Assembly: GCF_932526225.1 (NCBI RefSeq)
Contig: NC_064046.1
Location: forward strand, 6,249,306 to 6,313,305
Length of the DNA: 64,000 nucleotides
DNA from: Nematostella vectensis
Taxonomy: Eukaryota > Cnidaria > Anthozoa > Actiniaria > Edwardsiidae
Reading direction: 5' to 3'
Positions 21,418 to 31,825 of the stretch are shown here, in pieces. Below the pieces are notes generated by a model that saw only the letters and a program-made list of their open reading frames with translations, had not been told where the DNA came from and did not search any database. Each line of letters begins with the position of its first letter. Position 1 is the first letter of the stretch. A program made the translations under genes and the position numbers.

Positions 21418-24400
21418 ATGATCACAATGCTACTCATGGAAAAAAAAAGAGCTGGAAAGAGGAAGAGATCTGAAGCTAATTTACAACTTGAGTTACAACT
21501 TCATGTCAACACCGCGATCTCAAGTGATCCTGGTCGCAACCATTCTATTGTTCATGGAACTAAGCTTTGCGAGAACAATAGCCAACACCTACCTGTGTTA
21601 ATCACCACACGCCATGATTATTCGACCAGCGCCAACACTCATAATGCCAGGAACTCATCTAATCTCTTAAAAATAAATACTGGGAAAATTACACCGGACA
21701 GTGCGCCTCGATTACACTTAGCTACTTGGAATATTCGTGCCATGAACAGGAAAGCTGCATCTATCTGTGATCTTGTCATATCCAAAAGAATTGATGTCTT
21801 AGCCCTTGTTGAGACTTGGCTGACTGCTGAAAACAACTCTAAGTCTACCGTGGTTGAAGACACAAGCACACGGTTGCCTGTTCCTAACTGCTCAGATCCC
21901 ACTGTTGCCGATGTAATAAACACTCTACGGGACTTCGACTTTATTCACCTACCGCGTGCTGGACGAGGTGGCGGCATTGGTTTCTTTCTTAGAAAGGCTT
22001 TAAATGTTAAACCTAATACGTCGACTATCTTTAAGGCTCTGGAATATGTTGATCTCTCTATCACTGCATCGAGCTCATCAATGCGTCTAGTCACCGTTTA
22101 TAGACCTCCACCGTCTAAAGTAAACAAGCTTACTACTCGAATGTTCTTTGATGATTTCTCTGTTCTTCTTGAACACCTTGCAATGGATCCTGGGAAATTA
22201 ATTATAACAGGTGACTTTAATTTTCACATTGAAGACCCTGGTGACGCTGATGCTGTCAGACTGTTGGATATGCTCGATGCAGCTGGATTCGAGCAAAAGG
22301 TAGTAGGTCCTACGCACAGAAAAGACCACACCCTTGACCTAGTTGTTGTGCGGGACGGCGACTTGTCAGTGCGCGGACGTCCTGAAATCGTTGCATTCCC
22401 TAACTCTGTATCTGACCATAGTGCCATTATTTGTGATGTTGACATGCCAAAGCCAAGTGCCTCCAAGAAAATACTGCATCGGCGTCCGTTACGGAAAATT
22501 AATTTCGACTCTTGGTGCAATGACATCAGGGATTCCGCCATCTACAGTTCTGCTCCGAGTGATGACTCTGACTGCAACGTCTTATGTGATCAGTATAACA
22601 TTGTGCTAAACCACTTCATCGAGAAACATGCTCCTGTTCGCACTTTTTCAGTTACACTGCGACCCTATTCACCTTGGTATGATGATAGTCTTAGGTTATT
22701 GAAAAGACAGAAACGCAAAGCAGAACGGAGATACGTTTCATCGAGATTAGAAATCCACCGCCAGATGTACGAAGAGAAGTGTAGAGCTTACAGCACTGCA
22801 CTGAATGTAGCTAAGCGGAACTTCTACAAGGATCAAATATCTGGTTCCAATCAGACGCAGTTATTTCGTTTAATTGATGGCTTTTTCAGGGTGAAGCCGG
22901 TTCCGTTGCTACCATCATATGAATCCCCTCAAGCTCTTGCAGAAGATTTCATCTTATTTTTCACTACCAAGATTCAGCATTTAAAGGACAACCTACGATC
23001 ATCGCCCCTGTTAACGATGGAGATGTCAGTGACGCCAGCTCAGCCACAATGTGTGGCGTCATTTCCTGAGTTCTCTGCTGTATCAGTGAGTTATATACGT
23101 GATATTTTACAACAATCCAAGCCTAAATCGTGCATATTAGATCCTGTGCCGACAAGTGTACTAAAACAATCCATTGATGTTATTGCCCCGGCCATCACTT
23201 CCATTGTCAACGCATCTTTGTCATCTGGTGTTTTCCCTACCTCTCTCAAGGGTGGAGTGATCAACCCTTCCATCAAGAAGCAGAGTCTTGACCGCGAAGT
23301 ATATCCAAACTACCGACCGATTACAAACGTTGCCTTCCTATCAAAAACACTTGAACGTGTCGCTGCTAACCAGACGATGAACTATCTTATCCCCAACGGC
23401 TTACTGGCTAAGTTACAATCTGCTTACCGCCCCTTCCACAGCACAGAGACTGCTCTTCTTCGCGTCTTTAATGACATTCTGACCGCTATTGACTGCCAAC
23501 AGGAAGTAGTACTTGTTCTCCTTGACCTGTCAGCTGCGTTTGACACTATAGAACACTCGGCTCTGTTGTCGCGTATGCAACATCGTTATGGAATTAATGA
23601 GATAGCACTCCAGTGGTTCAAATCATATCTAACTGGCAGAACTCAACAAGTCCTTATAGACGGTGTTCTATCCTCCAGCCAACCACTGCGTTATGGCGTT
23701 CCTCAGGGTTCTGTACTCGGCCCGTTGTTGTTCTCTTTGTTTTTCGCGCCTATCGAAGATGTTGTTCGTGCACATGGTCTTGGTGCGATGATGTATGCTG
23801 ATGACACGCAGTTATATGTGTCCATTTGCCCGTCCGAAGATCGGTCTTCAGTTCTATCAAGGCTTGAAGTCTGTGTCAAGGATATCCTCATCTGGTGTAC
23901 GTCAAATGGCCTCGCTTGTAACCCCGATAAAACGGAAATTGTACATATCTCATCTCGATTCACGTCAACCAACATAATTCCTGAAATCGACGTTGATGGA
24001 CATTTCATCAAACCAGCCCAGGCAGCACGCGACCTCGGAGTAATCATTGATTCGAGTTTATCTATGACAAAACATGTCAACAGCATCTGCAAATCAGCCT
24101 ACCATTCTATAAGGAACATTGGCAGAATACGGAAATACCTTGACCGCAATAACTGTGAGCAGCTCATTCATGCTTTCATAACTTCAAAACTAGATGCCTG
24201 CAATAGTCTTCTGTCTGGACTCCAAGAAAAAGAAATAGCCAAACTACAGCGTGTTCAGAACTCTGCCGCAAGACTAATCGTTGGTGCTAAGAAGAGGGAC
24301 GCCATTACACCCATTCTTAAGGAACTTCACTGGCTACCTGTTGCTTCTAGAATAGACTTTAAAATTCTTACAATCACACATAAAGCTCTCCACAACCAGG

Positions 24401-24642
24401 CTCCTGAATATATCACTGAACTCTTAACACCGTATACGCCATCTCGATCCCTTAGATCTGCTAACAAGAACCTTCTCGTCATTCCTAAATCACGAACAAA
24501 AACTTATGGGGACAGATCTTTTTCAAACTTTGCAGCTAAATTATGGAACTCCCTCCCCCTACACATTAGAAACACCGACTGTCTCAGCAAATTTAAATCG
24601 TCTTTAAAGACTTACTTATTTTTTAAGCACTACAACAATTGA
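21418..24642 (+). CDS. LINE ORF2: AP endonuclease plus reverse transcriptase
   Basis: The frame is complete at 1074 aa without a stop. Residues ~100-345 form an APE-type endonuclease: LATWNIRAMN, LALVETWL, ITGDFNFH, THRKDHTLDLVVV and SDHSAI. Residues ~590-830 form the reverse transcriptase: YRPITNVAFLSKTLERV, LLDLSAAFDTIEH, GVPQGSVLGPLLF and the catalytic YADD at residues 793-796. The C-terminus (RLIVGAKKRD, LHWLPVASRIDFK, SFSNFAAKLWNSLPLHIR) is typical of CR1/L2-group elements. The protein would nick target DNA and prime cDNA synthesis there. No separate ORF1 was identified upstream. The intact frame suggests recent activity. Confidence 0.9.
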   Translation: MITMLLMEKKRAGKRKRSEANLQLELQLHVNTAISSDPGRNHSIVHGTKLCENNSQHLPVLITTRHDYSTSANTHNARNSSNLLKINTGKITPDSAPRLHLATWNIRAMNRKAASICDLVISKRIDVLALVETWLTAENNSKSTVVEDTSTRLPVPNCSDPTVADVINTLRDFDFIHLPRAGRGGGIGFFLRKALNVKPNTSTIFKALEYVDLSITASSSSMRLVTVYRPPPSKVNKLTTRMFFDDFSVLLEHLAMDPGKLIITGDFNFHIEDPGDADAVRLLDMLDAAGFEQKVVGPTHRKDHTLDLVVVRDGDLSVRGRPEIVAFPNSVSDHSAIICDVDMPKPSASKKILHRRPLRKINFDSWCNDIRDSAIYSSAPSDDSDCNVLCDQYNIVLNHFIEKHAPVRTFSVTLRPYSPWYDDSLRLLKRQKRKAERRYVSSRLEIHRQMYEEKCRAYSTALNVAKRNFYKDQISGSNQTQLFRLIDGFFRVKPVPLLPSYESPQALAEDFILFFTTKIQHLKDNLRSSPLLTMEMSVTPAQPQCVASFPEFSAVSVSYIRDILQQSKPKSCILDPVPTSVLKQSIDVIAPAITSIVNASLSSGVFPTSLKGGVINPSIKKQSLDREVYPNYRPITNVAFLSKTLERVAANQTMNYLIPNGLLAKLQSAYRPFHSTETALLRVFNDILTAIDCQQEVVLVLLDLSAAFDTIEHSALLSRMQHRYGINEIALQWFKSYLTGRTQQVLIDGVLSSSQPLRYGVPQGSVLGPLLFSLFFAPIEDVVRAHGLGAMMYADDTQLYVSICPSEDRSSVLSRLEVCVKDILIWCTSNGLACNPDKTEIVHISSRFTSTNIIPEIDVDGHFIKPAQAARDLGVIIDSSLSMTKHVNSICKSAYHSIRNIGRIRKYLDRNNCEQLIHAFITSKLDACNSLLSGLQEKEIAKLQRVQNSAARLIVGAKKRDAITPILKELHWLPVASRIDFKILTITHKALHNQAPEYITELLTPYTPSRSLRSANKNLLVIPKSRTKTYGDRSFSNFAAKLWNSLPLHIRNTDCLSKFKSSLKTYLFFKHYNN

Positions 24643-24752
24643 TTAGTTTTTAACCATTAGAAATATAAGTAGAATAGAGTAGGATGTTTGTAAAGCATTG
24701 AGATTTTTATAATGCTATATTAAATTATTATTAATTATTATTATTATTATTA

Positions 24753-24796
<44 letters not shown>

Positions 24797-24810
24797 ATTA
24801 TTATTATTAT
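21418..24810 (+). mobile_element. CR1/L2-type LINE with intact ORF and ATT tail
   Basis: The element consists of the 1074-codon ORF below, about 75 bp of 3' UTR and an ATT/ATTA simple-repeat tail (about 24,721-24,810). It lies within the repeat domain, just beside the minus-strand candidate exon. The 5' limit is not defined, and no target-site duplication was resolved. Confidence 0.8.
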
Positions 24811-25142
24811 GGGATGGTGTCCTGTTATCTGTTAAGTTATCTAATGTTCAGTTATCTAAATGTTATATGAATAATTGAACGGGAAGACGTCGGGGAGACG
24901 GTGAATTTGGAGTTTATTCAAGATGCATCGTGCAGACTCCTAAAAAGTTCTTTTTCTCTGCAATTCGGTGAGATAGAATACCTAGGCATTCTCAGAGTCT
25001 ATGTATTTTAATACAAGAAGGCCTTTATTTTTCTTTGATTTATAACATTTTTAGATAAATGAACTTCAATTTTTCCAAGCAAATGTTCAGAAATCCTGTC
25101 ACTCAAGAAACCCTTGTGACTGGAATAAGATTTACTTCATTA
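24811..25142. other. Spacer between LINE and repeat R2
   Basis: No gene is seen. A few short direct words (GTTATCTAATGTT / GTTATCTAAATGTT) occur near 24,830-24,865. Confidence 0.5.
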
Positions 25143-27180
25143 ATATATAGATTTAGGCACTGCCTAAAAGCGGAGCCAGCATTGAACACCTTTTGTATTG
25201 ACTGATCGAAGTATTTTTTGGGGATCTAGGATCCTGCTCTTTACTGAGATTTATTGGACCAACCAAATGGATGCAGGCCTTATTCAATAATTTAAATTAT
25301 GCAGTACATCAAAGTTGACAAACACAATTCCTGGTGAAATATGGCTGTCAAAGTTGTCAAGAGTCTAATGGTAAATTCTTATTTCCCCACCATAGAAGTT
25401 CCATTATGAATATTCTTATAATCAAAACAATACTCCGACAAGCTTTGCCCTTGTGCAGAATATGTCATGGATGTAACAGCATTCCAAAGATTCCAAATAA
25501 TATATTTAGACTGTTTAACTGCCATACTGTAATTTGAATTTGAATTTTAGTGGTGATTCTCTTCTTTATTGGACTGAATATTCAGAAAAATGTCTGGAAA
25601 TTAAAATCCACAAATGTATCTGCTTTCATGCATTACATATTGGTGCACCCACCATTTACCATATAGTGGCCTTGTTGTTGTTGGCCTACTCCAAAATGAA
25701 TGCAATGGAGAAAAAAACAGATTGATTTTGGAAGCAAACCCTAAAAAAATACATCTAAGACATCACTGACAGTGCTAAAATGCTAACTTCTAATTTCAAA
25801 CCAAACCCTTTCATTGATCTATGTTTGGGGTAGAGAGGAAACAGCAAAGAATATCAATTGACTAAAAAAATAGTCGACGGGAGAGGAGAAATAAAGGAAA
25901 TCAACTCAACTTGAAAGGTTTGGTGAAAAAAATATGAGAATAATAAAAATAATTTGAAAGGGCGTTTATTGACATTTCCCCTTTCCCATTATCTTAACCC
26001 TTCCACAACCACAGGCATCTAAAGAGGCCAAGCCTATGCTATCCGAGCTATGTGAACATAGCTTCAAATTCTATTATTGAAAAAGAACATGGTTGTTGCT
26101 TAGTGTTATATAGTTTAAGTATCTTGTCCTAAAAAAACCCTTCCCCTCATAAAAGTCCCATTAATGTACATTTGTAAAGCTACATTCTGACAAGCTTTGT
26201 CCTTACAAAGAACAAGTAATGGATTAAACAGGATTCCAAAGATATTATATAGTGTCAGACACAGTTTTAGATGAGATGCAATACTGAAGTTACCATGCGG
26301 TGATTTCCCATCCCCATGGAAAGGAAATCCTAAAAAAAGATATAAGTGAAAGTACTTAATGAAAATTTCTAATTTAAAAATCAAATTTGTTTATTAATTT
26401 TTTTTGTGTAGAGGGGAAATAGCAAATAGCATCAATTGCATAAAAATAGGAGAAGTAGGAGAAGTAAAAGGAAGAAATATGACTCTTCTTTAAATGTTTG
26501 AAAAGAAATATAACAATAATAATTATATGATAATTATATTCAGTACTTTCCTAAAATATTCCCATTATCTTTAGGTTGATAAAAAACGGTTTTCTTTACA
26601 GATTTATTATTTAAAAAGCAAAAGTTTGTTTTTAGTTTTATATTATATAAGTATCTTGTTCTAAAAAAACATATTGAGTGTGTACTGCTGAATCACATAG
26701 TAATGAACTAGTCATTTGAGCCCCCTCCCTCATGGTCCCGTGGAAGCGGGTTAATGTGGAGTTTTAAACCACTTTTTAACCAGAATATGTCAAGAGGGGT
26801 GGTGGTATTGACTGTTTTTTACTCTTAACTTGGAAACATGCTTTTAAAAAAGTCTAATCCCCCACCCTTTCCTGGGACCATGGATTTGGGGGTACCAAAT
26901 GACTAGTGAATAAGAACTCCCTTCTGTTCTCTTCAAGACATGGTTTTTAATTCCCATGTCTTCCAGTCTTTAGCATTCATCTTGGCCCTCAAGTAGTTCC
27001 TGGTTCATGAAAGAGTGAAAACAATTATTTATTATATCTTTCAAAACAATCTTTTCATCAAGCCATTTATAATCTAACTAATTTTCCACAAGTATTCGAA
27101 AAAAAATAAACGCATGAGATGCAAGATGCAGACAATAACAACAATACATATTGACAATAGGGGTTGATTTTTTATCTGGC
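25143..27180 (+). repeat. Dispersed repeat R2, copy A
   Basis: This ~2-kb AT-rich non-coding repeat begins TTTAGGCACTGCCTAAAAG. Its first ~170 bp match the exon end and intron of the hAT-like gene at 3,355-3,510. Copies B (32,513-34,325, inverted), D (34,326-36,990, direct) and C (38,130-38,490, inverted, short) share it in segments. Confidence 0.75.
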
Positions 27181-27239
27181 TAGTGACACCACAGGGTACC
27201 CGCGCGATGACCACAAAAACCAAGTCGCATACCTATACC

Positions 27240-28889
27240 GACACCGCTGCAGAATGTAGTGCGCACGCGCAGCCTCTTATTTCCGGCGGGAAATTGCCGG
27301 GCGCCCACCCCTATTAAAATTGTTTAGCAAAACAAAACAAACCAGTTTCCGGCCTCGAAATGTAAAAAAAAATAAGAAGTACATAAAAAAAATAAGCCTG
27401 AAAAGTTTACAACACCAAGATATTGAAATTTTCTATCTCTGAAATTTTGCACCACCTACTTTACGGCCTGCACCAAAGGCGAAAATAATGGATAAGCATC
27501 GGATGTCGTATCGGCAGACCTTCGTGGTCGCCATGATAGTTGTTTTGGTTGTAGCCTCGCTGGGTTTCGTTCGTGCAACCGACGATGCACAACACTGTAT
27601 GATGAGTTGCAAAACTAGAAACGGGAAAGGATGCATTGGTCGACTTTACCAGCTTTCCGAGGAGCTTAGTCGTGTCGCTAAGTTGCCGGTAGGTTCGCAT
27701 GTTTGCCGGCGACATTCGGATATGTTACGAAGAAGCAACTTGCGCTGCTCATTTCCCATGCACGATAAACAACAGCCCTCACGTCTGAACAAGCAACCTA
27801 TTCCAAGTCGTTTTTATCCGGTATTTGAAGAGATTGGGCTAACAGTGGCAGGATACCAGCCTGGTACTCGGTGGTGTTACCGGTGCAAGTTGCTCGCCTA
27901 TGAGAAATTTGAAAGCCGTCCTCAAACAAGTAGAAAACCAGTCGACAGGTCGAGGTAAGTGTATATTTTTATTCGGGAAAACAACCACTCCTCTGCAGTG
28001 CCTCTTCGCTGTAAATTGCTATGCATTTCTTCCTGTATTTTCAATCTGTTTAACAAAATATAAAAACGAGTACATTGAAAAGGCTTGAACATTCTTTTGT
28101 TCTTTTTATTAGGAAAAAGCAAATAGTAGTACATCCGCCATCAGCCAGAACAACAACTACAAAAGGTTTGTTTATTTGTACATTCTGAAGAAACACACAA
28201 ATTATCTATAAAATTCAGTTCGCCTTTCTTTTTGTTTTTGTGGATAATAATACTTTATCAATTATTGAGAAGTAGCAGTGCAAACAATATTATTGCATTT
28301 GTTGAAAAAGAAATATTTTTTTTTACAATTTGTACAAGTTTTTTTCCCACCAAGCCAATTCATATAAAATTATTAATTTCCTATGAGAGAATGAAAGGAA
28401 TTCCTTAATTTAGAATATGTGGAATAGAATAAGACAAGAAACATTTTGTTATTGAGGAGCTAGGGTGGGCTGGGATATTTAAGGCAAATTTTCAAAAATA
28501 TCTTTGGACCCTCCCCTAATATCTAATAGAAAACCTTTGACTCCCCCTTAACAATAATTTAGAAAACAGGTATGACCCCTCCCCATTTGACCCACCCACA
28601 ACAGAAAACCTGCACCCCAAAAGATGATACATTTTGCAAATTATTGTACTTTATTTTGGATAGTTTGTTTATTTTGTTTTCCATTTTGACTGTTTTGTAA
28701 ATTTCAGATATTTCAGTTTACGGGATCCCCTATTCTACACCTCCATGAAAGTATGCAAGATATATCTATGTCAGCACCTACCATATCCCAACTGGATCAA
28801 ACAAAGCAACAATTTGGAAGGCTGTTTTCAAGACTTGAAGCTTGAATGACTCTTGTCTCGCGCATGCGCAGTCGTTCTGCCGCGGTCTG
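27240..28889 (+). mobile_element. 1.65-kb DNA element with 8-9 bp target duplication and its own gene
   Basis: ACCTATACC occurs at 27,231-27,239 and again at 28,890-28,898, where repeat S is interrupted, marking an insertion of 1,650 bp. The element ends are imperfect inverted repeats of about 30 bp. The left end reads GACACCGCTGCAGAATG...GTGCGCACGCGCAG. The right end, inverted, reads CAGACCGCGGCAGAACG..TGCGCATGCGCGAG. An 8-9 bp duplication and a CAG-type terminus fit hAT-like or P-like elements, but no transposase is present. The interior holds one three-exon gene. Its superfamily is open. Confidence 0.75.
27488..28748 (+). CDS. Cys/His-rich protein with signal-peptide-like N-terminus, three exons
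   Basis: Exon 1 is 27,488-27,954 (donor CGAG|GTAAGT), exon 2 is 28,113-28,165 (acceptor TTTTTATTAG, donor AAAAG|GTTTG), and exon 3 is 28,708-28,748 (acceptor AAATTTCAG, stop TGA). Phases agree and give 186 aa. Residues ~12-30 are strongly hydrophobic (FVVAMIVVLVVASLGFVRA) and look like a signal peptide or membrane anchor. Cys/His residues are then spaced like a metal-binding or disulfide domain: CMMSC, GKGC, VCRRH, LRCSFPMH, and later RWCYRCKLL. The tail is basic and Thr-rich. I do not recognise the family. It is the only gene in the 1.65-kb element, so it may be an element protein or a captured host gene. The start Met and exon 3 are the least certain parts. Confidence 0.5.
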
Positions 28890-28956
28890 ACCTATACCAT
28901 ATTTCTATGCCTATGAAGCTACGCGCGCGGCCTGCGGCCGCGCTTGGCTCCGCTAT

Positions 28957-29350
28957 AAAGACTTGAAATCTTTTATTTGTAATATCGGTGTGAATATAAT
29001 GGTTAATTAAGTTCTGGATGTATCTTTTTCATTAAAAGGGAATTGGAAGAGAATTGTGTTTTGTAAACAAAGATTTATGATTGACTGTTGTGTTATTATT
29101 TGCGAATCAGCAGTGAAAACTTTTACTGGGGAAGTTGATCCCCGAGCATAAAATCACGCATTATTCCTAAAATCACGCATTATGCATTTCGATGTCCCAG
29201 AAACGGTTGATTGGCTCCAGCGTACTCTATGGAAGATCATTTTTACAGCGTTCGTGAAAAAGGAAGGTATTTTCGGTCAAAAAGATTTCCGAAACATCCT
29301 CTGCCGGATCACATTGCTCAAGATGTGATCGCGCGTAAGACTCATGTTGC
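28957..29350. other. Spacer
   Basis: No gene is visible. A short tandem AAAATCACGCATTAT duplication lies near 29,150-29,180. Confidence 0.5.
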
Positions 29351-29353
29351 TAA

Positions 29354-29569
29354 GGCCTGATGCACACTGGCAATATAACGATATAACAACATAAGAATTT
29401 GACATAATGGCATAAGGGAAAAAACATGTTTTTTCTTTTATGTCGTTATCTCCACGTTATTATGTCGACGTTATTGCCATAAGTCGCACCCTTCACACTT
29501 AAAAATAAGGACATAAGAATGCGCGCGCCTATCTTGTTATGTTATTATATTGCCAGTGTGCATCAGGCT
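29354..29569. mobile_element. 216-bp MITE with TAA target duplication
   Basis: The ends are near-perfect inverted repeats (GGCCTGATGCACACTGGCAA and, inverted from the right, AGCCTGATGCACACTGGCAA). They are flanked by TAA at 29,351-29,353 and 29,570-29,572. A TWA-type 3-bp target and this size suggest a PIF/Harbinger-like non-autonomous element. Confidence 0.8.
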
Positions 29570-29657
29570 TAAGGAAACGTGAGCGCTAACCAATCAGAGA
29601 CGTATCTAAAAATAACTGCTTGTTCTAAAAATAGTTTTTACGGACGTCATCATTGGA

Positions 29658-30530
29658 AAAAATCACCAGTACTGAAAGATTATACTTTATATAATCAGAA
29701 ACTCTCAGGTGTTAAACAGCATCCCTACCTGGGCGTTTTGCTGTCTGATGATTTACGGTGGAATTTTCAAGTAAACAAGATCGTAAACAAGGCTAACTCA
29801 ACACTTGGATTCATAAAAAGGAACTTGTATTCATGTTCTGAGGTCACCAAGCGTGCAGCCTATGTTACACTTGTAAGGTCACATCTAGAATATGCAGCTG
29901 CTGTATGGGACCCTTATAGACAGAATCAAGTGGACAAGATTGAAGCAGTCCAGCGACGTGCGGTGAGATTCATAAAGCGGGATTACGACTGGAACTCTAG
30001 TGTTACAATAATGAGACAATCCCTTTCTTTGGATCTGCTGAGTGAGAGGAGAAAGGCTCACCGTGTAAAAATGTTTTATTTATCAGTAAATAATGGCATT
30101 GCATTGCCGATACCTAATTATTATCAACGTTCAATGCGTCATACTCGAAGTTATTCAAGTAATACATTTATACAGCCTAAGGCACGTCACGATTATTATT
30201 TATATAGTTTCTTTCCCAGAACAATCAAAGATTGGAACAATTTATCAATTGAACTTAGAGAAGAAAATAGTTATTCATCTTTTTGTAATAACGTAAACAA
30301 GTTCATCGCCTAATTTTTATTATCATGCTATTTTTATTGTTTAAGTATTATCTTATTTTATAATTTATTTTTATTTTTATTGTATATAGTAAGTCGACTG
30401 AATTTATGGATTACCTATTTATTATTAATTTATATTTAGATTTATATATTTAGATTTATATATATTTTGTCATCTTTTCTTGATACGAAAGTGTTGAAAA
30501 GTAATAAAGTAGAAGTAGAAGTAGAAGGAA
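29658..30530 (+). pseudogene. 5'-truncated LINE, reverse-transcriptase C-terminus
   Basis: The open frame contains HPYLGVLLSDDLRWNFQVNK, TKRAAYVTLVRSHLEYAAAVW, and EAVQRRAVRFIKRDY, the thumb and C-terminal region of a non-LTR reverse transcriptase. It ends with KDWNNLSIEL and a stop at 30,311-30,313. The tail is a short GTAGAA repeat at about 30,506-30,527. Endonuclease and catalytic palm are missing. The fragment interrupts a plus-strand copy of the candidate exon seen at 21,187-21,363. It is a different lineage from the LINE at 21.4 kb. Confidence 0.8.
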
Positions 30531-30599
30531 CATACCCTAATACGGGGGATTCGTTCTCTTACATCATTGTCTCTTGTACTTACTCATTCACTTTATAAT

Positions 30600-31655
30600 C
30601 TGACATGAATACTTAAAGTATTACATACTTACGGTATCTTAATTTGTTCAAATTTGACTTTCTTTCAACTGACCTCTTGGCTGTCCAGAAATTATATTAA
30701 GATTTAAAATCATTGCAAAAAAGGCCAGAAGTGTATAAAAGCATGCATATCTGTCATCCTGGCTTGTTATAAGACTTGCCATCATTATAGTAATAGCCCT
30801 TGTAAAAACTTTCAAAAAAGTTCTTGATGGAAAGATGATGCTGTCACTCAAACAGTTTCAGGTTCTTGAAATATTGTGGATCACTTGAGGATATGGACTC
30901 CTGGTCCATTGACCACCTGGTACTTGGACACCTCATCAAATATTATAAGATTTTTTCTCAGACTGACATAACCTTTTTTTCGTATATAGACATGGGATCT
31001 TCTATGGATTGTGATCCTTGGTTTCCTTTAGTTAATATGCAGAGGAAGGATATAGAAATGACATGATCAATGTAGATGGGGCTAATAAAGTTACAATATA
31101 AATTGTTCAATTGTTTTAGTGCACATGCCCAGCAAGTAATAACTGTTATTACATTATATTTTGGTTTGAATGGATCAAATAACATTTGACAAAGAGCTCT
31201 GCAAAGCTCTCCCATAACATTAGGTTAACATATTCACCCTATATAGCTACCAACTCCCTTGCCTAGCTTCAAAATACTCAGTTTGTGGCTATTATTTCCT
31301 GGTTTGATAAGATGTTAAGAATCAAGGCAAATAGGTCAATAGCTTGGACATATTTCATACTATGACTTTGATAACCAGGATTTACAGCTTTGATTTGTTG
31401 GTGCCCTGCTTCAGTCCGTGAAGAGAAAAATCTGGCCTTGCACCAAAAAAATGTCAGATTCTTAAAAAGTGTGTTAACGCCATGCCAAAATGTTCACAAA
31501 ATGGGCCAAATAAGCCCAGGAAGAAAACCACTTGACAACTTCTATCCTGCTGGATGTCAACAGTTAGGGACAAATACAGACTTTAAAAGAAAAAGGTTGA
31601 CAGCATTCAGAGGTGCTTTTTAATACACTATATTTTGGCAGGCCAATACCTGCAG
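30600..31655. other. Spacer in the centre of the repeat domain
   Basis: Short open frames on both strands have no recognisable features. I see no tandem or inverted structure. Confidence 0.5.
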
Positions 31656-31658
31656 TTA

Positions 31659-31825
31659 ATAGCGGAGCCAAGCGCGGCCGCAGGCCGCGCGCGTAGCTCC
31701 ATAGGCATAGAAATATGGTATAAGTATGCGACTTGGTTTTTGTGGTCATCGCGCGGGTACCCTGTGGTGTCACTCGCCAGCCTGCCAGCAAGTCAGCCGC
31801 GCGACTCCCAGGCCCCACTCGGCCC
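31659..31825 (+). repeat. Short GC-rich repeat S, complete copy
   Basis: This is the uninterrupted form of the sequence split at 27,165-28,956. It begins TAGCGGAGCCAAGCGCGGCC, passes a near-palindrome of GCGGCC/GGCCGC, and ends near GCCGCGCGACTCCCAGGCC. Confidence 0.75.

Larger units (their letters stand above)
27165..28956 (-). repeat. Short GC-rich repeat S, split by an insertion
   Basis: The two halves at 27,165-27,239 and 28,890-28,956 make one inverted copy of the sequence found whole at 31,659-31,825 and 37,985-38,125. It runs from TAGCGGAGCC through GCGGCCGCAGGCCGCGC to CCCTGTGGTGTCAC. The break is exactly where the 1.65-kb element sits, with ACCTATACC duplicated on both sides. Confidence 0.8.
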
